A stretch of 38,158 bases of DNA from UBA8958 sp964571695 (lineage in GTDB: Bacteria > Desulfobacterota > Syntrophia > Syntrophales > UBA8958): positions 1 through 38,158 of the forward strand of contig CAZNDG010000029.1 of NCBI GenBank assembly GCA_964571695.1, in the 5' to 3' direction. Positions 31,753 to 38,158 of this stretch are shown here, in pieces. The position numbers were made by a program, and so were the translations under genes. The notes beneath the pieces are model-generated. The model was not told the DNA's origin and made no database searches. It saw only the letters and a program-made list of their open reading frames with translations. Numbering within the stretch: the stretch's first letter is position 1; every line of letters starts with the position of its first letter.

Positions 31753-33663
31753 TCAGCATGCCGCCGCCGCCCGTCGCCCGTGGTCCGCAATCAGTTCCCG
31801 GGCGGCGGCAAGGATATGGTCGCGGTCGATGCCCGCCTGGCGCCGCAGCTCCTGCTGGGCGGCATGTTCTACAAAGGCGTCGGGGATGCCCAACATAATG
31901 ATCCGCACATCGCTAATTCCTTCCCCGGCCAGCATTTCCATGACCGCACTGCCAAAACCTCCCATGCGAACGTTTTCCTCCACGGTAATCAACTTCCTGA
32001 ATTTTCCTGCCGTTTCACGGATCAACCCCCGGTCCAGGGGTTTGACAAAACGGGCGTTGATTACCCGGACGGCGACGCCCTCCTTGCGAAGCTCCTCCGC
32101 GGCCGCCAGCGCCGGATAGACGGTAGCGCCGATGGCGATGACGGCCAATTCGTCGCCGTCACAGAGAACTTCTCCCCGGCCAATGGGCAGCGGGCGCGGT
32201 TCGTAATCAAGCGACACCCCCTGGCCATTGCCCCGGGGATATCGAACCGCCACGGGACCGCCGGCTTCCACCGCGGTTTTGAGCATGTGCTGGAGTTCGT
32301 TTTCATCCTTGGGGGCCATGATGATCATGTTGGGTATGGCCCGCAGATAGCTGAGGTCGAAGACGCCGTGATGGGTGGCCCCATCGTCGCCCACAAATCC
32401 GCCCCGGTCGAGGCAGAAGACCACATGGAGATTCTGCAGGCACACGTCATGGATGATCTGATCATAGGCCCGCTGCAGGAAGGTGGAGTAGATGGCCACT
32501 ACGGGGATCAACCCTTCCACCGCCAGGCCGGCGGCGAAGGTGACGCTGTGCTGTTCCGCGATACCGACGTCGAAAAAGCGGTCGGGATAGGCCCGGGAGA
32601 ATTCATCCAGGCCGGTGCCGTTACACATGGCGGCAGTGATGGCCACGATGCGGGAGTCTTCCCGGCCGAGGCGGACCAGGGTCTCGCCGAACATTCCGGT
32701 GTAGGTAATCGGGGGAGGGCCGTTCTCCGCGCCGGCGGAACGTCCCGTCTCGATGCAGAATGAGGAGGTGCCGTGAAACCGCAGGGGTTTTTCCTCGGCG
32801 TGATGATACCCCTTCCCCTTCTTCGTCAGAACATGCACCAGTATCGGTCCTTTCATTTGCTTGATATTATAGAGATTTTTAATTAAACGGTCCAGGCGGT
32901 GCCCCTGCAGAGGCCCTACATAGGTGAAACCCAGATCCTCGAAAAGGGCGCCGGGCAGAAGGAAGGACTTGAGGGCCTCTTCGAACTGCCGGGAGAATTT
33001 CAGCATGTGGCCGCCGATGGATGGAATGCTGCTTAGAAATGTCTTGAGATCGGCCCGGAGGCGGGTCACCGTCTCCCCCGTCATGATCCGGTTCAGATAT
33101 GAGGACAGGGCGCCCACGTTGGGAGAGATCGACATTTCGTTGTCGTTGAGGATTATGATCAGGTCTTCCTTGCGGTCCCCGGCCCAGTTCAAGCCTTCCA
33201 GGGCCATCCCCGCCGACATGGAACCATCGCCGATGACCACGACAATCTTGTAGTTTTCCCCCTTGAGGCGCCGGGCTTCCGCCATCCCCGTCGCCGCGGA
33301 AATGGAGGTGCTGCTGTGGCCCACGTTGAAGACGTCATAGATGCTTTCCTCACGTTTCGGAAACCCGCTGATGCCTCCCTGCTGCCGCAGGGTGGAAAAG
33401 GCCTCCCGGCGGCCGGTTATGATCTTGTGGGCGTAGGCCTGGTGTCCCACATCCCAAACTATCTTGTCCCGGGGGGTGTCGAAGACGTAATGAAGCGCCA
33501 GGGTCAGTTCCACCGCTCCCAGCGAGGAGGCGAGGTGACCGCCGGTCCGGGCCACCGTCGTTATGATCAGTTCCCGGATATCCTGAGCAAGCAAACTCAG
33601 GGAGGGGATATCGAGCTGCCGGATATCCTGAGGTTCGTTGATGCCAGCAAGTATGTTTCCCAC
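31753..33663 (-). CDS. dxs: 1-deoxy-D-xylulose-5-phosphate synthase
   Basis: This TPP enzyme joins pyruvate and glyceraldehyde-3-phosphate, the first step of the MEP pathway. It has 636 aa, with His43 in 'GGHLASSLG', the TPP/Mg motif 'GDGSMSAGMALEGLN' from 145 to Asn175 of 'LNDNEMSIS', and the catalytic Glu in 'GIAEQHSVTFAAG'. The substrate-binding part is 'DRGGFVGDDGATHHGVFD'. The start is GTG immediately after the TAA of ispA, so translation is likely coupled; the nearest SD-like GGAAAG is 11-13 nt away. Confidence 0.96.
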   Translation of the reverse strand: MGNILAGINEPQDIRQLDIPSLSLLAQDIRELIITTVARTGGHLASSLGAVELTLALHYVFDTPRDKIVWDVGHQAYAHKIITGRREAFSTLRQQGGISGFPKREESIYDVFNVGHSSTSISAATGMAEARRLKGENYKIVVVIGDGSMSAGMALEGLNWAGDRKEDLIIILNDNEMSISPNVGALSSYLNRIMTGETVTRLRADLKTFLSSIPSIGGHMLKFSRQFEEALKSFLLPGALFEDLGFTYVGPLQGHRLDRLIKNLYNIKQMKGPILVHVLTKKGKGYHHAEEKPLRFHGTSSFCIETGRSAGAENGPPPITYTGMFGETLVRLGREDSRIVAITAAMCNGTGLDEFSRAYPDRFFDVGIAEQHSVTFAAGLAVEGLIPVVAIYSTFLQRAYDQIIHDVCLQNLHVVFCLDRGGFVGDDGATHHGVFDLSYLRAIPNMIIMAPKDENELQHMLKTAVEAGGPVAVRYPRGNGQGVSLDYEPRPLPIGRGEVLCDGDELAVIAIGATVYPALAAAEELRKEGVAVRVINARFVKPLDRGLIRETAGKFRKLITVEENVRMGGFGSAVMEMLAGEGISDVRIIMLGIPDAFVEHAAQQELRRQAGIDRDHILAAARELIADHGRRAAAAC

Positions 33664-34575
33664 TTAAGTATTTCTTTCCATAATGTATTTGGCTATCCGC
33701 ACCAGGGGTTCGCACCGTTTCCCCAACCGCCGGGCGTCCGCCGTCGCCCCGTCAATCAGGTCGGCCAGCTTCGTCCGGGAGGCCTCCAACCCCAGCAGGG
33801 CTGGAAAGGTCTGTTTTCCCCGTACGGCGTCGCTGCCCGTACTTTTTCCCATCATGACGCGGTCGCCGGTGACGTTTAAAATATCATCGGCAATCTGAAA
33901 TGCAAGTCCGATCTTCTCACCGTAACCGGCGAGGATTTCCTTCTGCCCATCCGAAGCGCCGGCGATGACGGCCCCGGCGACGACGGAAACGATGAGGAGC
34001 GCCCCGGTCTTGCGCCGGTGCATATCCGTGAGGGTTGACAGTTCCAGGTCCTGGCCCTCGCCCTGGAGATCCATCACCTGACCGCCCACCATGCCCGCCA
34101 TGCCCGCCGCCCGGGCCACCAGCCGGATCACCTCCAGGCGGTCTTCCGGGGCCACGCCGGGCATTAAATCCCGGCGGGCCAGGAGGTGAAAGGCCTCGGT
34201 CAGCAGGGCGTCTCCCGCCAGGATCGCCAGCCCCTCACCGAAAACGATATGATTCGTCGGCCGGCCCCGCCGGTAATCGTCATCGTCCATGGCCGGCAGG
34301 TCGTCGTGAATCAGGGAGTAGGTATGGATCATCTCCAGGGCGCAGGCGCAGGGCAGGGCGTCCGACCAGGCGCCGCTTACCGCCTCGGCGGCGGCCAGAC
34401 AGAGGATGGGGCGGAGCCGCTTGCCGCCCGCAAAGAGGCTGTAACGGGCGGCGGCCATTATCCGTTCCGGTACGCCGGTCTCCGGGGAGAGAAAACGGTC
34501 CAGGGCCTCCTCTACCACGGCCTTGCGCCGGGCCAGATAGACCTCCAAATCGCTGTATGCCGTTTCCGCCGTCAT
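33664..34575 (-). CDS. ispA: farnesyl/geranyl diphosphate synthase (IspA-type)
   Basis: This short-chain trans-prenyltransferase (303 aa from ATG 34575) condenses DMAPP/IPP to farnesyl diphosphate. The first Asp-rich motif is 'DDLPAMD' (91-97) and the second is Asp230-Asp231 in 'FQIADDILNVTGD'; 'GGKRLRP' (50-56) binds the diphosphate. The extra two residues in the first motif are the bacterial IspA type. GGAGGG is 7 nt upstream of ATG 34575 and overlaps the end of xseB, so the two are tightly coupled. Product length is not certain from sequence. Confidence 0.93.
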   Translation of the reverse strand: MTAETAYSDLEVYLARRKAVVEEALDRFLSPETGVPERIMAAARYSLFAGGKRLRPILCLAAAEAVSGAWSDALPCACALEMIHTYSLIHDDLPAMDDDDYRRGRPTNHIVFGEGLAILAGDALLTEAFHLLARRDLMPGVAPEDRLEVIRLVARAAGMAGMVGGQVMDLQGEGQDLELSTLTDMHRRKTGALLIVSVVAGAVIAGASDGQKEILAGYGEKIGLAFQIADDILNVTGDRVMMGKSTGSDAVRGKQTFPALLGLEASRTKLADLIDGATADARRLGKRCEPLVRIAKYIMERNT

Positions 34576-34577
34576 TA

Positions 34578-34805
34578 TCAGCCCTCCGGAGGGAAGGGGA
34601 CGGCGCCGGGGCGGTCGTCGTCGTCCCGGAGCAGGATCTCCACCTTTCTTTCCGCCTCGTCGAGTTTCCGGGTGCAAAAACGGATCAGCCGGATCCCCTC
34701 CTCGAAGGCCTTGAGGGAATCATCCAGGGTAAGATCGCCGGATTCCATGGTTTTTACCAGCGCTTCTAACTTCTTCAGGGCCTCTTCAAACTTTTCTTTT
34801 GCCAT
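34578..34805 (-). CDS. xseB: exodeoxyribonuclease VII small subunit
   Basis: This 75-aa subunit of ExoVII has the typical 'FEEALKKLEALVKTMESGDLTL' opening (core 'LEALVKTMESGDLTL'), 'LKAFEEGIRLIRFC' and an acidic C-terminus. ATG 34805 is chosen over the GTG two codons up because GAGAGG is spaced 5 nt from it. It lies between xseA and ispA; the order xseA-xseB-ispA-dxs is widespread. Confidence 0.92.
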   Translation of the reverse strand: MAKEKFEEALKKLEALVKTMESGDLTLDDSLKAFEEGIRLIRFCTRKLDEAERKVEILLRDDDDRPGAVPFPPEG

Positions 34806-34980
34806 GTTCACCTCTCCCGCCGCTCACCGCACACCTGCGGCCCGGTCCTTTCCATCCGTTTTCCCATGCGCAGTCCTGAAAATTAATAATTGCTTCGTAA
34901 AACATAATCCCTATCATCTTCCTTCCCGGTTACGCCCCCCTTGCCCGCCGGCACGGAAAAAATTTGATCGGCAACGGGGA

Positions 34981-36354
34981 TCAAAAAAGCGATCCGCCCT
35001 CCTTCTTCTCCTCGGTATCCACCAGTTCCACCCGGGCGCGTATTTCCCCTGCCGCCAAACGAACGGAAAGTCGATCTCCGGTGACGAGGTCGGCGGCCCT
35101 TTTCACGATCGGGCCGTCGGGGAACCGGCGCGTGATGCTGTAACCACGCCGCAGGACCTCCAGGGGGCTTAGGGCCTGAAGGCTGACGCCCTGCCGGTCC
35201 ATGACGGCCCGCTGCCGACGGAAAAAGGCGCCGATCCCGGCGGCAAACTGTTCCCGCCGATGGACAAGGACCACCCGGATGCGGTCGATGGTTCCGGTCG
35301 GGCAGACGTGATCCAAACGGGTCCGCAGATACTGCAAGTCATGGCGCCGGGAAAGAATGTGACGGTTCAGGGCCAGGCAAAGCCGGTCCCGATGATCGTC
35401 CAGGAGGAGTCGGCAATCAGCGAGGATGCGGTCCGGTGACTTGAGCCGTCCCGCCGCCGCGCCGATCCGCTCCCGCCATCGATCCGCCCGGCGCTGCCGG
35501 GCCTGGAGCAGACGCCCATATGCATCGCCGACCTGCCGGCGCAGGTCATCACGGTCGGGGACCACCATTTCCGCCGCCGCCGAGGGGGTAGGCGCCCGCA
35601 GGTCGGCGACGAAATCCGTGATGGTATAATCCGTCTCATGTCCCACGGCGGAAACTACGGGGAGGCGGGACCGGAATACCGCCCGGGCCACCTCTTCCGT
35701 ATTGAAGGGGTATAGGTCCTCCAGGGAACCGCCGCCCCGGGTGACGATGATGACCTCGAGATCCGGATAAGCACCGGACTCCCCACTTTCCCAGTTGAGC
35801 AGGGCGAGGGCCCGGACGATCTCCGGCGCCGCCTCGGGTCCCTGGACCCGCACCGGGGCGATCAGAACGGGAACGGCAGGGAACCGCCGTCCCGTAATTT
35901 GCAGGATGTCCCTGATCACCGCCCCGGTGGGCGAGGTAATGACGCCGATGCCCCGGGGCAGAAAGGGGAGCGGTTTTTTATGCCGGGCATCGAAAAGTCC
36001 CTCCGCCTGGAGCTTTTCCTTGAGCTGTTCAAAGGACTTCTGGAGGGCCCCCAGGCCCCGGGGTTCCACCCGTTCGACGATGAGTTGATACTCGCCCCGG
36101 GGGGTAAAGGCGGTCAGGCGGGCCCGGCAGGCGATCTGCATGCCGTCTTTTAGGACGAAGGACGGCTTTGCCGAAGTCCGGAACAGCACCGCCCGGATCT
36201 GGCTGCGCTGGTCTTTCAGGGTGAAATAACTGTGTCCGGAGGCCGGACGGCGCAGATTGGACACCTCTCCCTCCACCCAGAGGAACTCGAAAGATGATTC
36301 CAAAAGGACCTTTATCTGCTCGTTTAATTCGCTTACCGTCCAGACTTCCTGCAT
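34981..36354 (-). CDS. xseA: exodeoxyribonuclease VII large subunit
   Basis: This is the catalytic subunit of ExoVII, a single-strand exonuclease. From ATG 36354 it is 457 aa. Residues 1 to about 100 are an OB-fold ('FEFLWVEGEVSNLRRPASGHSYFTLKD', core 'VEGEVSN'). The catalytic region includes 'GVITSPTGAVIRDIL', 'VTRGGGSLEDL' and 'VGHETDYTI'. The rest is coiled-coil rich. The frame extends another 29 codons upstream to 36441, but that stretch has no ribosome site and the family starts near 'VWTVSELN'. The 175 bp after it, before xseB, hold no gene I can see. Confidence 0.94.
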   Translation of the reverse strand: MQEVWTVSELNEQIKVLLESSFEFLWVEGEVSNLRRPASGHSYFTLKDQRSQIRAVLFRTSAKPSFVLKDGMQIACRARLTAFTPRGEYQLIVERVEPRGLGALQKSFEQLKEKLQAEGLFDARHKKPLPFLPRGIGVITSPTGAVIRDILQITGRRFPAVPVLIAPVRVQGPEAAPEIVRALALLNWESGESGAYPDLEVIIVTRGGGSLEDLYPFNTEEVARAVFRSRLPVVSAVGHETDYTITDFVADLRAPTPSAAAEMVVPDRDDLRRQVGDAYGRLLQARQRRADRWRERIGAAAGRLKSPDRILADCRLLLDDHRDRLCLALNRHILSRRHDLQYLRTRLDHVCPTGTIDRIRVVLVHRREQFAAGIGAFFRRQRAVMDRQGVSLQALSPLEVLRRGYSITRRFPDGPIVKRAADLVTGDRLSVRLAAGEIRARVELVDTEEKKEGGSLF

Positions 36355-36427
36355 CCGCAGACCCACCCTTGTCGAAGGAGGCGTATCAGAAATGGGGTGG
36401 GATGACAAGATGGTTTTTCTTATGGGA

Positions 36428-36446
36428 TTGACATTTATCATTCTAT
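36428..36446 (+). promoter_or_regulatory. promoter-like -35 with short palindrome upstream of the DHS-like gene
   Basis: A perfect TTGACA lies at 36428-36433. A small palindrome, ATCAT-TCT-ATGAT, follows within the spacer. The -10 at 17 bp would be TAAGGA (36451-36456), a weak match, so activator dependence is possible. Confidence 0.3.
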
Positions 36447-36485
36447 GATTTAAGGAAAATAATCACTTTTATCGCTGAGGAGGAT

Positions 36486-37505
36486 ATGAAGAAAAAGGAC
36501 CTTTTAAAGAAGCCGGTGCACCATATCGACATCACCTCGTTCGACACGGTGGACCTTGTGGAGGCCATGCAGAAGATGTCCTTCTCCGCCCGCGACCTGG
36601 GCGAAGCCGCCGCCATCTACGACCGGATGCTGAAGGACAGGAAGTGCGCCATATTTCTCACCATCGCCGGCAGCACCTCCGCCGCCGGGTGCATGCAGAT
36701 CTACGTGGATCTCGTCCGCCATAACATGGTGGACGCCATCGTGGCCACCGGCGCGACCATCGTGGACATGGACTTCTTCGAGGCACTGGGCTTCCGCCAC
36801 TACCAGGGATCGCCCCATGCCGACGACCGGGTTCTCCGCTCCCTCTACATCGACCGGATCTACGACACCTATATTGATGAAGAGGAATTGCAGATCTGCG
36901 ATCGGACGATCAGGGAGATCGCCGACACCCTGCCCCCCCGGCCTTACTCCTCCCGGGAATTTATCCGGGAGATGGGAAAATACCTGACCGTAAATGCCAA
37001 AAAGAAGGATTCCCTCATTCAGGCCGCCTATGAAAACAACGTCCCCATCTTCTGTCCCGCCTTCTCCGACAGCAGCGCCGGTTTCGGCCTGGTACTCCAT
37101 CAGCACCACCATCCGGACCGCCATCTGTCCATTGATTCCGTGAAGGATTTCAGGGAGTTGACGATGATCAAGATCGCCGCGGAGACCACGGGACTCCTCA
37201 TGATCGGCGGCGGCGTTCCCAAAAACTTCGTGCAGGATACGGTGATCTGCGCCGAGATTCTCGGAAATGAGGTCCCCATGCACAAGTACGCCATCCAGAT
37301 TACCGTGGCGGACGTCCGGGACGGCGCCTGCTCCAGTTCCACCCTCAAGGAGGCCCAGTCCTGGGGCAAGGTGGATGTTACCTTCGAAAAGATGGTCTTC
37401 GCCGAGGCCACGACCGTCCTGCCGCTGCTGGTGAACTACGCCTACCGGAAGGGAGGCGGGAAGAAGCGCAAACACTGGAAATTTGCCAATATATTTCCTG
37501 AATAG
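36486..37505 (+). CDS. deoxyhypusine synthase-family protein
   Basis: This 339-aa protein is homologous to NAD-dependent deoxyhypusine synthase. The catalytic lysine is conserved as Lys295 in 'AQSWGKV'. Other DHS marks are 'FLTIAGSTSAAGCMQIY', 'DAIVATGATIVDMDFFEALG', 'CPAFSDSSAGF' and 'LLMIGGGVPKNFVQ'. Bacteria lack the eukaryotic substrate eIF5A; homologues in bacteria are known or proposed to transfer the aminobutyl group of spermidine to small amines such as putrescine, giving homospermidine. Which amine is used here cannot be told. The ribosome site is GAGGAGG, well placed before the ATG. It is transcribed divergently from xseA. Confidence 0.9.
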   Translation: MKKKDLLKKPVHHIDITSFDTVDLVEAMQKMSFSARDLGEAAAIYDRMLKDRKCAIFLTIAGSTSAAGCMQIYVDLVRHNMVDAIVATGATIVDMDFFEALGFRHYQGSPHADDRVLRSLYIDRIYDTYIDEEELQICDRTIREIADTLPPRPYSSREFIREMGKYLTVNAKKKDSLIQAAYENNVPIFCPAFSDSSAGFGLVLHQHHHPDRHLSIDSVKDFRELTMIKIAAETTGLLMIGGGVPKNFVQDTVICAEILGNEVPMHKYAIQITVADVRDGACSSSTLKEAQSWGKVDVTFEKMVFAEATTVLPLLVNYAYRKGGGKKRKHWKFANIFPE

Positions 37506-37540
37506 CGATCCACGTCCATTAGGATGCCTTATCATGATGT

Positions 37541-37561
37541 AGTAACTTGGGTGAAGTTACT
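37541..37561. terminator. perfect hairpin after the DHS-like gene
   Basis: AGTAACTT (37541-37548) and AAGTTACT (37554-37561) form an 8-bp perfect stem with a 5-nt loop, 36 bp after the stop. It is AT-rich and lacks a T-tract, so termination is unproven. It may serve both convergent genes. Confidence 0.3.
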
Positions 37562-37624
37562 CAGAAGGCTTAACCGGGAGGTGGTAGTGGTTATTTATCC
37601 GTACCGCTTCCATCGGCGGCGGCG

Positions 37625-38089
37625 TTAAGCTGGCGGCGGCGCCGGGGGTTTTTCCAGGCAACCGCTCCATCCGGCCAAAGAACGGATGTGGATGTCCTGT
37701 TGCGGGTATGCTATTTCGATATTGTTCTCCCTGAAAACCCGGTCGATCTCGAACCGGATCGCCGATTTTACCCTGTCCGTGGCCAGCACCATGCATGATC
37801 CAGAAGCGGAGGTGCAAGATAAGGGCATTGTCTCCGAAGTCGCTGAACAGAACATAAGGAGGAGGTGTTTTCAGCACATCCGAATTGGTCAAGGCGCATC
37901 GTATGAGGAGCTCCCGGACCAGGTCCATGTCGCTGCCGTAGGCGACCCCCACGGCAATTTCGGCCCTTCCCCGGGGATCCTTGTGGGTCCAATTGACGAT
38001 CTTTTTCGCCACCAGATCGGCATTCGGCAGAAAGATGGTCGAGTCTTCGTTGGTCTCAGTAATGTCCGGTTAAGGACTTGCATGTAAGA
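37625..38089 (-). pseudogene. MscS-family mechanosensitive channel, C-terminal remnant with frameshifts
   Basis: Three successive frames together give the cytoplasmic C-terminal part of an MscS-type channel. From 38069 to about 37797 the frame reads 'DITETNEDSTIFLPN', 'KKIVNWTHKD', 'EIAVGVAYGSD' and 'ALILHLRFWI'. The match then moves to another frame from about 37790 to the stop at 37625 ('VKSAIRFEIDRVFRENNIEI', then 'YPQQDIHIRS'), which requires one extra base. Upstream, 'SYMQVLN' in a third frame ends where the main frame meets a TAA at 38070-38072; one missing C in AACCGG would restore it. The N-terminal part is not found before the window ends. This is either a decaying gene or sequence with two indel errors. 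Confidence 0.7.
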
Positions 38090-38158
38090 TCATGAATCGA
38101 GAGCTTTGTCTGGCTTTCCGGAATACGATGGGCCATCGAACAGTGTTTCGGAGAGGCA

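Noticed and set aside
31639..32763. 374-codon plus-strand frame opposite dxs
   Set aside because: Antisense to a fully conserved Dxs; no independent support.
38090..38158. Possible further gene at the right edge
   Set aside because: All frames are short or interrupted and no family pattern is visible in the remaining 69 bases.

Overview
The window is GC-rich chromosomal DNA from what looks like a strictly anaerobic Gram-negative bacterium, most likely a deltaproteobacterium (Desulfobacterota, perhaps Syntrophales-like). This placement is an inference. It rests on an LL-diaminopimelate aminotransferase (DapL) beside dapF, a tungstate-type binding protein, an ECF biotin transporter beside a repressor-type BirA, an OMF/adaptor/RND efflux operon, a RicT-like protein and a bacterial deoxyhypusine-synthase homologue. 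I saw no rRNA, tRNA, CRISPR array, prophage or insertion sequence.

Layout. 1-2008 (minus): start of a secreted porin-like protein, then an orphan TupA-like binding protein and its probable HTH/binding-protein-domain regulator behind a near-consensus promoter. 2441-4596 (plus): dapF and dapL, lysine/peptidoglycan precursor synthesis. 4653-7082 (minus): a three-PAS hybrid histidine kinase. 7217-13562 (minus): an efflux operon (outer-membrane factor, lipoprotein adaptor, long RND pump). 13821-15526 (minus): a small membrane protein and a saccharopine-dehydrogenase-like oxidoreductase. 15798-19185 (plus): birA, then bioY with an ECF ATPase and an ECF permease. 19259-23399 (plus): a FabG-like reductase, then fbp, fba and a cNMP-binding/degenerate-GGDEF protein joined by 4-nt overlaps. 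23510-36354 (minus): thirteen genes in one direction, xseA-xseB-ispA-dxs-tlyA-ispH/ubiA-lipoprotein-nifU-like-ferredoxin-tmk-holB-ricT-metG. 36486-37505 (plus): deoxyhypusine-synthase-like gene. 37625-38089 (minus): frameshifted remains of an MscS-family channel.

The most interesting locus is the isoprenoid cluster. Dxs (first MEP step), IspH (last MEP step) and IspA (prenyl chain elongation) are encoded together, and IspH is fused in frame to a UbiA-type membrane prenyltransferase domain. A NifU-type Fe-S scaffold and a 2[4Fe-4S] ferredoxin follow closely. These are the cofactor source and electron donor that an IspH enzyme would need, so the region reads as a compact module making isoprenoid at the membrane. 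Other points of interest are a candidate BirA operator over the birA promoter, alternative leader hairpins before fbp, the degenerate GGDEF sensor coupled to gluconeogenic genes, and the orphan TupA with a ligand-domain regulator.
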